From Pseudomonas maumuensis (GTDB lineage: Bacteria > Pseudomonadota > Gammaproteobacteria > Pseudomonadales > Pseudomonadaceae): a stretch of DNA of 64,000 nucleotides. Below are positions 26,004 to 36,931 of this stretch, one piece after another. The position numbers and the translations under genes are program-made. The DNA lies in the NCBI RefSeq assembly GCF_019139675.1, contig NZ_CP077077.1, positions 3,658,001-3,722,000 of the forward strand, read 5' to 3'. The notes beneath the pieces are model-generated. The model saw only the letters and a program-made list of their open reading frames with translations. It was not told the DNA's origin and made no database searches. Numbering within the stretch: position 1 is the stretch's first letter; the number at the start of each line of letters is the position of its first letter.

Positions 26004-27359
26004 TCAGCGCGTCACGGTACGCATGGTCACGAATTCTTCGGCGGCGGTCGGGTGTACGCCGATGGTCTCGTCGAACTGCTGCTTGGTCGCCCCGGCCTTC
26101 AGGGCGATGCCCAGCCCCTGGATGATTTCGCCGGCATCCGGTCCGACCATGTGGCAGCCCAGGACCTTGTCGGTCTCGGCGTCGACCACCAGCTTCATCA
26201 GGGTCTTTTCCTGAATGTCGGTAAGGGTCAGCTTCATCGCCCGGAAGCGGCTTTCGAAGATCTGCACCTTGTGCCCGGCGGCCAGCGCCTGCTCCTCGGT
26301 CAGGCCTACGGTGCCGATCGGTGGCTGGCTGAACACCGCAGTCGGGATGTTCTGGTAATCGACAGGGCGATACTGCTCGGGCTTGAACAGACGCCGAGCC
26401 ACGGCCATGCCTTCGGCCAGAGCCACCGGCGTCAGTTGCACCCGGCCAATCACGTCACCAATGGCCAGGATCGAAGGCTCGGTGGTCTGGAACTGCTCAT
26501 CGACTCGGATGAAACCACGCGGATCCAGCTCCACCCCGGTGTTTTCCAGGCCCAGGTTGTCCAGCATCGGCCGCCGACCGGTGGCGTAGAAGATGCAGTC
26601 TGCGACCAGCTCGCGCCCATCCTTGAGGGTGGCCTTGAGGCTGCCGTCATCGAGTTTGTCGATGCGCTGGATATCGGCGTTGAACTGAAGGTCCATACCG
26701 CGCTTTTCCAGTTCTTCCTTCAGGTGCGTGCGCACCGAGCCGTCGAAGCCGCGCAGGAACAGGTCGCCGCGATACAGCAACGTGGTATCGGCGCCCAGGC
26801 CCTGGAAGATGCCGGCGAATTCCACGGCTATGTAGCCACCACCCACCACCAGTACACGGCGTGGCAATGCCTTGAGGTAGAAGGCCTCGTTGGAGGTGAT
26901 CGCCAGCTCCTTGCCGGGGATGTCGGGCACCTGTGGCCAGCCACCGGTGGCGATCAGAATGGTGGCCGCCGTGTAACGCTGGCCCTCGACCTCCACTTCA
27001 TTGGCGCCGGTGATCCGGGCATGTCCCTGCAGCAGGGTGACGCCACTGTTGACCAGCAAGTTGCGATAGATGCCGTTGAGACGCTCGATCTCGCGGTTCT
27101 TGTTGGCGATCAGCGTACCCCAGTCGAAATGGCCCTCCTCGAGGGTCCAGCCGAAGCCCGCGGCCTGCTCCAGCTCGTCGGCCACATGGGCGCCGTATAC
27201 CAGCAGTTTCTTCGGCACGCAGCCGACGTTGACGCAGGTGCCCCCCAGGTAACGGCTCTCGGCCACCGCCACTTTGGCACCAAAGCCCGCAGCGAATCGC
27301 GCCGCGCGCACACCGCCGGACCCGGCACCAATCACGAACAGATCAAAATCGTAGGCCAT
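26004..27359 (-). CDS. gor: Glutathione-disulfide reductase
   Basis: The 451-residue FAD/NADPH oxidoreductase has [14 protein letters not shown] (FAD), the redox-active disulfide [13 protein letters not shown] (about residues 40-52), [19 protein letters not shown] (NADPH) and a C-terminal [13 protein letters not shown] with the catalytic His. It keeps glutathione reduced in the cytosol. It is the sole gene between a REP element and a terminator. Confidence 0.97.
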   Translation of the reverse strand: MAYDFDLFVIGAGSGGVRAARFAAGFGAKVAVAESRYLGGTCVNVGCVPKKLLVYGAHVADELEQAAGFGWTLEEGHFDWGTLIANKNREIERLNGIYRNLLVNSGVTLLQGHARITGANEVEVEGQRYTAATILIATGGWPQVPDIPGKELAITSNEAFYLKALPRRVLVVGGGYIAVEFAGIFQGLGADTTLLYRGDLFLRGFDGSVRTHLKEELEKRGMDLQFNADIQRIDKLDDGSLKATLKDGRELVADCIFYATGRRPMLDNLGLENTGVELDPRGFIRVDEQFQTTEPSILAIGDVIGRVQLTPVALAEGMAVARRLFKPEQYRPVDYQNIPTAVFSQPPIGTVGLTEEQALAAGHKVQIFESRFRAMKLTLTDIQEKTLMKLVVDAETDKVLGCHMVGPDAGEIIQGLGIALKAGATKQQFDETIGVHPTAAEEFVTMRTVTR

Positions 27360-27412
27360 GCATTCAGTCTCCTAGGCAGGCGCCCAGCATAGCGCCGTTG
27401 GCCGCCGCAAAC

Positions 27413-27439
27413 AAAAAAGCCACCCGAAGGTGGCTTTTT
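27413..27439 (-). terminator. Terminator between galU and gor
   Basis: AAAAAAGCCACC - CGAA - GGTGGCTTTTT has an 11-bp stem with T and A tracts. It ends galU on the minus strand. Confidence 0.9.
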
Positions 27440-27456
27440 CAGACATCAAGAACGAC

Positions 27457-28296
27457 TCAGTAAGCCTTGCCGGTCTTGTAGAAGTTCTCGAAGCAGAAGT
27501 TGGTCGCTTCGATGTAGCCTTCGGCGCCACCGCAATCGAAACGCTTGCCCTTGAACTTGTAGGCGATCACACAGCCGTCCTGGGCCTGCTTCATCAGTGC
27601 GTCGGTGATCTGGATTTCACCGCCCTTGCCCGGTTCGGTTTCTTCGATCAGCTTGAAAATGTCCGGGGTCATGATGTAGCGACCGATGATCGCCAGGTTC
27701 GACGGTGCATCTTCCGGCTTGGGTTTCTCGACCATGTTGCGTACACGGTACAGGTCGTCACCAATCAGATCACCGGCGATAACGCCGTACTTGCTGGTTT
27801 CCTGTGGGTCGACTTCCATGATCGCAACGATGGTGCAGCGGTACTGCTTGTACAGCTTGACCATCTGCTTGAGTACGCCGTCACCCTCGAGGTTGACGCA
27901 CAGGTCGTCCGCCAGCACCACGGCGAACGGCTCGTCGCCGATCAGCGGGCGGCCGGTCAGGATCGCGTGGCCCAGGCCTTTCATTTCGGTCTGGCGGGTG
28001 TAGGAGAACGAGCACTCGTCGAGCAGGCGACGGATGCCGACCAGGTATTTTTCCTTGTCGGTGCCTTTGATCTGGTTTTCCAGCTCGTAGCTGATGTCGA
28101 AGTGGTCTTCCAGGGCGCGCTTGCCACGGCCGGTAACGATGGAGATTTCGTTGAGGCCGGCGTCCAGCGCTTCTTCAACGCCATACTGGATCAGTGGCTT
28201 GTTGACCACCGGCAGCATTTCCTTGGGCATGGCTTTGGTAGCGGGCAGGAAGCGGGTGCCGTAACCGGCTGCCGGGAACAAGCATTTCTTGATCAT
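27457..28296 (-). CDS. galU: UTP-glucose-1-phosphate uridylyltransferase
   Basis: The 279-residue enzyme makes UDP-glucose from glucose 1-phosphate and UTP. The nucleotide-binding signature FPAAGYGTRFLPATKAMPKEMLPV is at residues 7-30, ADDLCVN and a later VEKPKPEDAPSNLAIIGRYI follow. The ATG at 28296 gives the family N-terminus MIKKCLFPAAG. UDP-glucose feeds trehalose, LPS and exopolysaccharide synthesis. Confidence 0.97.
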   Translation of the reverse strand: MIKKCLFPAAGYGTRFLPATKAMPKEMLPVVNKPLIQYGVEEALDAGLNEISIVTGRGKRALEDHFDISYELENQIKGTDKEKYLVGIRRLLDECSFSYTRQTEMKGLGHAILTGRPLIGDEPFAVVLADDLCVNLEGDGVLKQMVKLYKQYRCTIVAIMEVDPQETSKYGVIAGDLIGDDLYRVRNMVEKPKPEDAPSNLAIIGRYIMTPDIFKLIEETEPGKGGEIQITDALMKQAQDGCVIAYKFKGKRFDCGGAEGYIEATNFCFENFYKTGKAY

Positions 28297-28465
28297 ATAC
28301 GTCCTTAACAAGGGCTTTGCGTACGAAATTCGGCGCAGTCTAATCAGGCGGAGGTCACCTTACAATGCCCCCCGCGTCGGCCGATGCCATCATAGAGATA
28401 TTCCAGTGTAGATAGTTCCGAAATGGCGTGAACATTAAGCGCCCAACGGGTAGTCGCAGGGCCGG

Positions 28466-28496
28466 CCCGCAGCCACGAAAGCACCGTGGCTGCGGG
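28466..28496. terminator. Hairpin downstream of tsdBA and upstream of galU
   Basis: CCCGCAGCCAC ... GTGGCTGCGGG is a perfect 11-bp stem with a 9-base loop. It lies just beyond the tsdA stop and probably ends that operon. Confidence 0.75.
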
Positions 28497-28518
28497 CTTG
28501 GCCTTTCATCGGAACAGC

Positions 28519-29433
28519 TCAGCCGCCGATGCCCTGGCCGATGAGTACGCCATCGACCTTTTGCCCATACAGGTTGACCCCGTCATTGGCATGGAACTTC
28601 AACCGGGTCTTCTCGATCGAGCCCTGGACCAGGCGTGGATCCTGCGGCCGTTCTTGGCGGTTGATCCAGGCCGCGACGTCCCAGGCTTGCTGATCGCTCA
28701 GGCTGCCGGGCTTGCCCAGGGGCATGTTGTACTTGATGAACGACGCCGCGGTGTTGATCCGGTGCATGCCTGCACCCCAGTTGTACGAGTCCCTACCCCA
28801 CAACGGTGGCATCACGTACTCCCCGGCCACCTTCTGCCCTTCGCCGTTGCCGCCGTGGCAGATCGCGCATTGCTCGTCATACACCTGCTTGCCGCGCTTG
28901 AAGTCGTAGCCGTCCTTGGGCTTCGGTACTTCCGGGTAGCCGCGCCCGGCGATCTCCACGCCCGTCGGCGCCTGGGTCGACAGCCAGTAGGCATAGACGC
29001 TCAGCGCAGTCATCTGCGGGCTATCGGCCGCCGGCGGCCTGCCGTTCATGCTGAAGCTGAAACAGCCCTGGATGCGCTCGGCGAAGGTGTTGACCTTGTC
29101 GTTTTTCTTACGGTAGGCCGGATACATCGGGTATGCGCCCCACAGTGGCGCGGAATGCGGCATGCGTCCCTGGTCGAGGTGGCAATTGCTGCAATTCATG
29201 CCATTGCCCACCGCGTCCGGCATCAGCCGGCGGGTGTCGACGAACAGCGCATGGCCTTCACGGATCATCTTGCCGAAGGCATTGTCGGGGATCGCGCTTT
29301 CCGCGGGCGGCACGAATTGCGGGGTGACCTGTGTGCCCGGGACCTTGAGCTGGGACTGGTCTTCCATGGCGATGGGGGCGGCCTGGGCAGAGCCCATGGC
29401 CAACAGCAACAAAGCTGGCATCAGGGTTTTCAT
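28519..29433 (-). CDS. tsdA: Thiosulfate dehydrogenase (di-haem cytochrome c)
   Basis: The 304-residue exported protein (signal peptide MKTLMPALLLLAMGSAQA) matches TsdA. Haem 1 is CSNCH (81-85), followed by the RIQGCFSFSMNG segment whose Cys124 aligns with the unusual axial Cys ligand of Allochromatium TsdA. The PPLWGRDSYNWGAGMHR stretch is also diagnostic. Haem 2 is CAICH (189-193). TsdA couples two thiosulfates to tetrathionate with release of two electrons in the periplasm. The start overlaps the stop of the upstream cytochrome gene by 4 bp, so the pair is tsdBA. Confidence 0.85.
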   Translation of the reverse strand: MKTLMPALLLLAMGSAQAAPIAMEDQSQLKVPGTQVTPQFVPPAESAIPDNAFGKMIREGHALFVDTRRLMPDAVGNGMNCSNCHLDQGRMPHSAPLWGAYPMYPAYRKKNDKVNTFAERIQGCFSFSMNGRPPAADSPQMTALSVYAYWLSTQAPTGVEIAGRGYPEVPKPKDGYDFKRGKQVYDEQCAICHGGNGEGQKVAGEYVMPPLWGRDSYNWGAGMHRINTAASFIKYNMPLGKPGSLSDQQAWDVAAWINRQERPQDPRLVQGSIEKTRLKFHANDGVNLYGQKVDGVLIGQGIGG

Positions 29434-30080
29434 GGCTTGGCCTCCTGGCTGGCGGGTTGGGCGAAGTAGTCGGCAAGCGCCTTGACCTCGGCATCGGTCA
29501 TCGCCTTGGCCACGTTGACCATGAGCTGGTTGGGGTCGTTGCTGCGGCTGCCGTCGCGCCAGGCATTGAGCTGCGCGACCAGGTAACCGGCAGGCTGCCC
29601 GGCCAACGGCGGGAAGTGCTCGCCGACACCGCTGCCTCCCGGGCCGTGGCACTGCACGCAACCGGGAATCTGCCGGCTCCAGTCGCCATAGACCGCCAAG
29701 CGGGTCACCGGGTCGGTGGCGATCTGCTGGCGGCGCGTGTCAGGGGCGGCATCGGCCGGCAGCTTGGCCAGGTAGGCGCTGACCGCTTCGATTTCCGCAT
29801 CGTCCAGGGCCTTGGCCAGCGGTTCCATCACCGCCTGCTTACGGCTGCCACTGCGAAAGTCGTGCAGTTGCTTGCTCAGATAGCCGGCGGGCAAGCCGGC
29901 CAGGCGGGGAAAACCGGCGGCAGCGATGCCTTTGCCGTCCGCACCATGGCAGCCTAGGCAGGCCATGGCGGCGGGGTTCTGCCCGCCCTGGTTGAAGATT
30001 TTCTGGCCGTCGGCGGCGTGCGCCGAGGGCCAGGCCAAGATCAGCAGGCTGCCGATCACGACATGGCTCAGGGGTTTCAT
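29430..30080 (-). CDS. tsdB: Di-haem cytochrome c, TsdB-like electron acceptor
   Basis: The 216-residue protein has a signal peptide (LLILAWPSAHA) and two cytochrome c4-like domains, each with a CxxCH: CLGCH (41-45) and CVQCH (141-145), with distal Met candidates in GFPRLAG...QAVMEPLAKALDDAE and LMVNVAKAMTDAE. In Pseudomonas stutzeri the homologous TsdB takes electrons from TsdA. The coupled start (overlap 29430-29433) supports that role. GTG at 30083 is an alternative start one codon upstream; a GGAG serves both. Confidence 0.82.
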   Translation of the reverse strand: MKPLSHVVIGSLLILAWPSAHAADGQKIFNQGGQNPAAMACLGCHGADGKGIAAAGFPRLAGLPAGYLSKQLHDFRSGSRKQAVMEPLAKALDDAEIEAVSAYLAKLPADAAPDTRRQQIATDPVTRLAVYGDWSRQIPGCVQCHGPGGSGVGEHFPPLAGQPAGYLVAQLNAWRDGSRSNDPNQLMVNVAKAMTDAEVKALADYFAQPASQEAKP

Positions 30081-30225
30081 CACGGAGGCTCCATTTCCTT
30101 GTTATAAGCTTAGGCTCAAACGATATAAGCCCAGAAATACTAGGCCTATTCCCCGGGCTGCGACAACGTGCCGCCGGGCAGGAAAATGGCAATACGCCAG
30201 CTATTTGCCGATTAACTGAGCTGGA

Positions 30226-30585
30226 TCAAGAACCGGAGATGCACTGGGTTGCGGAGGTACGCACATCGCCCAGGCGTAGCGGGAAGTTGTTCAAGCGCTC
30301 GTAGACTTTGATTGCACTACCGCTGCCACGCTTGTCGATGTCGAACAGCGCCGCCGGGCCCACGCCGGCGGAAAGCTTCTGCGGCACGGTCAGGCGCAGG
30401 CCATCGCCGCGTACCTCCTCCTGCAACGGATCACGCGTTTCGGCCAGCTTGCTCTTCACGCAGTCGGCATACTCGCGCGGCGTCTTGCCGGAAATCACAT
30501 CCAAGGTGGCGTGGGACTGCTCGAGTTCCGTCACGCTGACGCAGCCCCCCAATGTCAACAGCGCTGCCACTACTGCCCATTTCAT
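30226..30585 (-). CDS. Hypothetical lipoprotein (119 aa)
   Basis: ATG at 30585 gives MKWAVVAALLTLGGC, a lipoprotein signal with lipobox LGGC. The mature part (about 100 residues) is small and soluble, with two more Cys (YADCVKSKL and SATQCISGS) that could form a disulphide. No family recognised. A longer in-frame start at 30729 would bury the signal peptide and is rejected. It stands alone, divergent from the DUF1883 gene. Confidence 0.75.
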   Translation of the reverse strand: MKWAVVAALLTLGGCVSVTELEQSHATLDVISGKTPREYADCVKSKLAETRDPLQEEVRGDGLRLTVPQKLSAGVGPAALFDIDKRGSGSAIKVYERLNNFPLRLGDVRTSATQCISGS

Positions 30586-30746
30586 GTACACACTCTCCAA
30601 CTTCAAAGTCATCCTCTGACCACGTCCAGGCGTTTTTGCTCCCACGTCTGGCGGAAATCTCCTTGGCTTGGCCAGCCCGGACGCAAGTGTAACCTCACAT
30701 CGTGATATCTTTCGCGTTTGCAGAAACAATCCTTGCGGAGCCCCCC

Positions 30747-31049
30747 ATGAAATTCGTACACCAGCGCGAGCACCTGAACGAGGACGACATCGTCGTCATC
30801 GAGTGCTCCCAGCGCTGCAACATCCGCCTGATGAACGACGCCAATTTCCGCAGTTTCAAGAATGGCGGCCGACATACCTACCACGGCGGCCACTTCGAGA
30901 AGTTCCCGGCAAAGATCACCGTTCCCAGCACCGGTTTCTGGAACATCACCATCGACACCGTGACCACCCGCCCGATCTCCGTGACGCGCAAGCCAACCCT
31001 GACCCACAAGATCAAGATCATTCGTCGCTCGTCGTCGAAACTCGGATGA
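30747..31049 (+). CDS. DUF1883 domain protein
   Basis: The 100-residue cytosolic beta-rich protein has the DUF1883 pattern: EDDIVVIECSQRCNIRLMNDANFRSFKNG, the invariant YHGGHFEKFPAKI and VPSTGFWNITIDT. In longer homologues this domain is fused to TIR or other effector domains; here it stands alone. The function is unknown. A small 56-aa gene follows 7 bp later, probably cotranscribed. Confidence 0.82.
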   Translation: MKFVHQREHLNEDDIVVIECSQRCNIRLMNDANFRSFKNGGRHTYHGGHFEKFPAKITVPSTGFWNITIDTVTTRPISVTRKPTLTHKIKIIRRSSSKLG

Positions 31050-31056
31050 AGCCAGC

Positions 31057-31227
31057 ATGACCCAGACCATCAAGTACGTGATCAAGTACAAGCTCGACGG
31101 CGAACGCCGCTGGGACTTCGCCCAGATGCCCGACGCCTCCCTCGAGCAGGCGCAGGAAGCCCTGCGCAAGATCCATGGCGACGACGCCGAGAAGATCAGC
31201 GACATCCAGGTCAGCAAGGCCTTGTAG
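31057..31227 (+). CDS. Small hypothetical protein (56 aa)
   Basis: ATG 31057 to TAG 31227 encodes 56 residues (MTQTIKYVIKYKLDGERRWDF ...). It reads as two beta strands followed by a long amphipathic helix (LEQAQEALRKIHGDDAEKI) and a final strand. It is 7 bp after DUF1883. No family recognised; the codon bias and tight spacing support it as a gene. Confidence 0.7.
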   Translation: MTQTIKYVIKYKLDGERRWDFAQMPDASLEQAQEALRKIHGDDAEKISDIQVSKAL

Positions 31228-31262
31228 CTACGCCTGATCCCACCGCACTCAAGGAGTCGCCC

Positions 31263-33189
<1,927 letters not shown>

Positions 33190-33190
<1 letters not shown>

Positions 33191-33870
33191 TGCCCCTCGA
33201 CGCCAGTGACCTGGGTGCCATCTGGCTGACCATCAAGCTGGCCAGCCTGACCACCGCCATTCTCCTGGTACTGGGCACGCCCATCGCCTGGTGGCTGGCG
33301 CGCACCCGCTCCTGGCTGCGCGGGCCGATCGGCGCGGTGGTGGCCCTGCCCCTGGTGCTGCCGCCGACGGTAATCGGCTTCTATCTGCTACTGGCCCTCG
33401 GTCCCCATGGCTGGATCGGCCAGACTACCCAGGCCCTGGGCCTGGGCAGCGTGGTGTTCAGCTTCACCGGGTTGGTGATCGGTTCGGTGGTGTATTCGAT
33501 GCCCTTCGTGGTGCAGCCACTGCAGAACGCCTTCGGCGCCATCGGCCAGCGCCCGCTGGAAGTGGCCGCGACGCTGCGCGCCAGCCCCTGGGACACCTTC
33601 GTTCACGTGGTGCTGCCCCTGGCTCGCCCCGGTTTCATTACCGCCAGCATCCTCGGCTTTGCCCATACCGTCGGCGAGTTCGGCGTGGTGCTGATGATCG
33701 GTGGCAACATTCCCGACAAGACCCGCGTGGTCTCGGTGCAGATCTTCGATCACGTCGAGGCCATGGAATACAGCCAGGCGCATTGGCTGGCCGGGGCCAT
33801 GCTGGTGTTCTCGTTCCTGGTGCTGCTGATGCTCTATGCCGGCCGCCGTGGCAAGGCAGGCTGGAGCTGA
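33190..33870 (+). CDS. modB: Molybdate ABC transporter permease
   Basis: The 226-residue protein has five transmembrane helices and the EAA loop ([25 protein letters not shown]), typical of ModB. It forms the inner-membrane channel. The start overlaps the modA stop by 1 bp and modC follows 2 bp after its stop. Confidence 0.95.
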
Positions 33871-33871
33871 A

Positions 33872-34963
33872 ATGAGCGCATCGATACGCGCGCGCCTGAA
33901 ACTGGCGCGCGACGACTTCACCCTGGACATCGACCTTGACCTGCCCGGTCGCGGCATCAGCGCCCTGTTCGGCCACTCCGGCTCGGGCAAGACCTCGTGC
34001 CTACGCTGCCTGGCCGGCCTGGAACGGGCGGCCAGCGCCTATATCGAAGTCAACGGCGAGGTCTGGGAGGACAGCGCCCGCAGGTACTTCATCCCACCGC
34101 ACCGGCGCCCGGTCGGCTACGTGTTCCAAGAGGCCAGCCTGTTCCCGCACCTGTCGGTGCGCGGCAACCTCGAGTTCGGCTGGCGCCGTATCGCCCCGGA
34201 GGCCCGCAAGATCAGCCAGGACCAGGCCTGCCAACTACTGGGCATCGGCCACCTGCTGGCGCGCAAGCCGGCAACGTTGTCCGGTGGCGAGGCACAACGG
34301 GTCGGCATCGCGCGAGCCCTGCTCAGCAGCCCACGGCTCTTGCTGATGGACGAACCCCTGGCTGCGCTCGACAACGCACGCAAGCGGGAAATCCTGCCAT
34401 ACCTTGAGCGCCTGCATGACGAACTGGATATCCCGCTGATCTACGTCAGCCATGCCCAGGACGAAGTGGCGCGCCTGGCCGACCACCTGGTCCTGCTCGA
34501 ACAGGGCAAGGCGGTGGCCAGCGGGCCGATCGGCCAGACCCTGGCCCGCCTCGACCTGCCGTTGGCCCAGGGCGAGGATGCCGGGGTGGTGCTCGAGGGC
34601 GTGGTGGTGGGACACGACCCGCATTATGAGTTGTTTGACCTGCGCCTACCCGGCACGGAGGGGCAATTGCTGCGCATCGCCCACCCCGCCTTGAATGTGG
34701 GCAGCACCCTGCGCCTCAAGGTCCAGGCCCGGGACGTCAGCCTGGCATTGGCCGCCGACGGTGCGTCGAGCATCCTCAACCGCCTGCCGGTGCGGGTTCG
34801 CGAATGTCGCCCGGCGGACAACCCTGCCCATGTGCTGGTCAGCCTGGATGCCTCCGGTAGCGCCCTGCTGGCACGCATCACACGCTATTCGGCGGACCAG
34901 CTCGAGGTACGCCCGGGCCAGTTGCTGTGGGCGCAGATCAAGTCGGTGGCGCTGTTGGGCTGA
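33872..34963 (+). CDS. modC: Molybdate ABC transporter ATP-binding protein
   Basis: The 363-residue ATPase has Walker [10 protein letters not shown], signature [16 protein letters not shown], Walker [13 protein letters not shown] and the H-loop YVSHAQDE. The C-terminal third is the TOBE molybdate-binding domain (ending [27 protein letters not shown] ...), characteristic of ModC. It is the last gene of modABC. Confidence 0.95.
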   Translation: MSASIRARLKLARDDFTLDIDLDLPGRGISALFGHSGSGKTSCLRCLAGLERAASAYIEVNGEVWEDSARRYFIPPHRRPVGYVFQEASLFPHLSVRGNLEFGWRRIAPEARKISQDQACQLLGIGHLLARKPATLSGGEAQRVGIARALLSSPRLLLMDEPLAALDNARKREILPYLERLHDELDIPLIYVSHAQDEVARLADHLVLLEQGKAVASGPIGQTLARLDLPLAQGEDAGVVLEGVVVGHDPHYELFDLRLPGTEGQLLRIAHPALNVGSTLRLKVQARDVSLALAADGASSILNRLPVRVRECRPADNPAHVLVSLDASGSALLARITRYSADQLEVRPGQLLWAQIKSVALLG

Positions 34964-35021
34964 GCAATGACGCGGCGGCTGCTGTCCATTGCAGCAAGAG
35001 TGCCCTCGATGGACTGCGCCG

Positions 35022-36044
35022 ATGCCCGACTGCCCGTTGCCTGCCGCCCTGCATTATGTCGATGACACCCAGCCCGGCCTTACCCGCCGGCGCTGGCGCG
35101 ACCGCTTCCACTATTTCGACGCCAGCAACCAGCGGGTACGCGATGAAGATACTCTGGCGCGCATCGCCGCTCTGGTGATCCCGCCGGCCTACACCGACGT
35201 ATGGATCTGCGCCGACCCGCGAGGGCACCTGCAGGCCACCGGGCGCGATGCCCGTGGGCGCAAGCAGTACCGTTACCACGCCCAATGGCGCGAGTCCCGC
35301 GACCAGTACAAGTACGCCCGCCTGCTGGCCTTCGCCGAAGCGCTGCCGAGGCTGCGCAAGCAATTGGACGCGCACCTGGCCTGCCCGGGCCTTGGCCGTG
35401 AGAAGGTCTTGGCGCTGGTGATCAGCCTGCTCGACACCACACTGATCCGCATCGGCAACCGTCAGTACCTGCGCGACAATCGCTCCTACGGCCTGACCAC
35501 CCTCGACACCCGCCATGTGCAGGTCAAGGGCAGTCGTATCCGCTTCCAGTTCCGCGGCAAGCGCGGCGTCGAACACAACGTCACCCTGACCGACCGGCGC
35601 CTGGCCGGCCTGGTCAAGCGCTGCATGGAGTTGCCCGGCCAGACGTTGTTCCAGTACCTGGACGATCAGGGACAACGCCATGGCATCGGCTCGACCGAGG
35701 TCAACCAGTTCCTCCAGCAGTTGACCGGTGCCGACTTCACCGCCAAGGACTACCGCACCTGGGCCGGCAGCAGCCTGGCGCTGAAGCTGCTCCGACCGCT
35801 GGCCTGGGAACCCGACAGCGAGGCCCGCCGCCAAGTCGCCGCCATCGTTCGCCAGGTGGCCGCGCGCCTCGGCAACACACCGGCGGTCTGCCGGCGCTGC
35901 TACATCCACCCCGCGGTCCTCGAGTACTTCCACCTTGGGCGCCTGACAGGCCTGCCCCGCGCTCGCCCGCGCAAGGGGCTGGAGACCGAGGAAGTGGCAT
36001 TGCTGCGATTCCTGCAAATCCTGGAGCAACAAGACGATCATTGA
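35022..36044 (+). CDS. DNA topoisomerase IB (poxvirus-like type)
   Basis: The 340-residue bacterial type IB topoisomerase relaxes supercoils through a 3'-phosphotyrosyl intermediate. Seen are the N-terminal GRDARGRKQYRYHAQW, the catalytic-core R in TTLIRIGNRQYL, the hairpin Lys in VQVKGSRIRF, the Arg in FTAKDYRTWAGSS, and LGNTPAVCRRCYIHPAVL carrying the nucleophilic Tyr. The family consensus there is RKSYIHP, so the RRCYIHP here is a slightly unusual variant with the Tyr retained. The ATG at 35022 is preferred over an upstream TTG. Confidence 0.88.
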   Translation: MPDCPLPAALHYVDDTQPGLTRRRWRDRFHYFDASNQRVRDEDTLARIAALVIPPAYTDVWICADPRGHLQATGRDARGRKQYRYHAQWRESRDQYKYARLLAFAEALPRLRKQLDAHLACPGLGREKVLALVISLLDTTLIRIGNRQYLRDNRSYGLTTLDTRHVQVKGSRIRFQFRGKRGVEHNVTLTDRRLAGLVKRCMELPGQTLFQYLDDQGQRHGIGSTEVNQFLQQLTGADFTAKDYRTWAGSSLALKLLRPLAWEPDSEARRQVAAIVRQVAARLGNTPAVCRRCYIHPAVLEYFHLGRLTGLPRARPRKGLETEEVALLRFLQILEQQDDH

Positions 36045-36295
36045 CGCCCACTATTTACTTCATCGAACAGAGAAATTTCCCATATCGCGTCAAGCACCCT
36101 ATCCTTGCCACCGAGCACCTTGCCGGGGGGCTGCATCACCACCCAACCGGCGCCTGCAACTAAAGATCGACAACAGAATTTATCTGTCGGGGAATTACTA
36201 TCCGCCGAAAGCGTCTTTAATGAGAAGGAAGAGGGACAGGCTCCCACCGCAGACCACCTGGCTCGGCGGTTTTCTACATCACCAAGGAGAATTAC

Positions 36296-36490
36296 ATGCT
36301 GATACTCACCCGCAAGGTTGGCGAAAGCATCGTCATCGACGATGACATCAAAGTCACCATTCTGGGCGTCAAGGGGATGCAAGTGAGGATCGGTATCGAT
36401 GCACCGAAAGATGTCCAGGTGCATCGTGAAGAGATCTACAAGCGAATCCAGGCGGGCAGCCCTGCCCCCGAGAAAAGCAACGACGAGTAA
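36296..36490 (+). CDS. csrA: Carbon storage regulator CsrA/RsmE
   Basis: The 64-residue RNA-binding protein is a homodimeric five-stranded regulator that binds GGA motifs in mRNA leaders. [12 protein letters not shown] and the invariant [13 protein letters not shown] (Arg44 equivalent) are present. Length and the PAPEK tail resemble RsmE of P. putida/protegens rather than RsmA (61-62 aa). AAGGAG lies 8 bp upstream. The 250-bp upstream region contains several GGA motifs, which would fit autoregulation. A KaiC-type operon is convergent on the other strand. Confidence 0.93.
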   Translation: MLILTRKVGESIVIDDDIKVTILGVKGMQVRIGIDAPKDVQVHREEIYKRIQAGSPAPEKSNDE

Positions 36491-36567
36491 CCCGCAAGCC
36501 AACCGCATCATGCCGCACGGATGCGCCTGATCGATTGCCCGCCCATGCGGGGAGCCTCTCCTGAACC

Positions 36568-36927
36568 TCAGGTGCCGATCAGTTCGCGCACCGTGGCGAT
36601 CATCCGGTCCATGTCGAATGGCTTGTCGAACACCGCCGCGAATCTTCCGGGGCAGGCCCGGCCTTGGCTGGCCTGGGCGCCGCTCATGAGAATGACCGGC
36701 AGGTCCGTCAATTGCAGCTCGTCACGTATCGCCTGCAGCAGTTCCTCGCCGTTAAGCATCGGCATCATGTAGTCGGTGATCACCAGGTCGACCCGCTTTT
36801 CCTTCAAGGCCTCCAGAGCCTTGCGCCCGTTGCTGGCCTTTTCGACCAGATAGCCTTCGTCCTCCAGGGCAAAACCGAGGATATCGGCAATCAGGTACTC
36901 GTCATCGACGATCAGGATGCTATTCAT
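36568..36927 (-). CDS. Stand-alone receiver-domain response regulator
   Basis: The 119-residue protein is a single REC domain: acidic pair DD at 8-9, phospho-acceptor Asp52 in VITDYMMPMLNG, and Lys102 in FDKPF. There is no output domain, so it acts as a phospho-shuttle or by protein-protein contact. It is the last gene of the minus-strand operon, 4 bp after the KaiC-like ATPase. Convergent with csrA. Confidence 0.92.
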   Translation of the reverse strand: MNSILIVDDEYLIADILGFALEDEGYLVEKASNGRKALEALKEKRVDLVITDYMMPMLNGEELLQAIRDELQLTDLPVILMSGAQASQGRACPGRFAAVFDKPFDMDRMIATVRELIGT

Positions 36928-36931
36928 CCCA

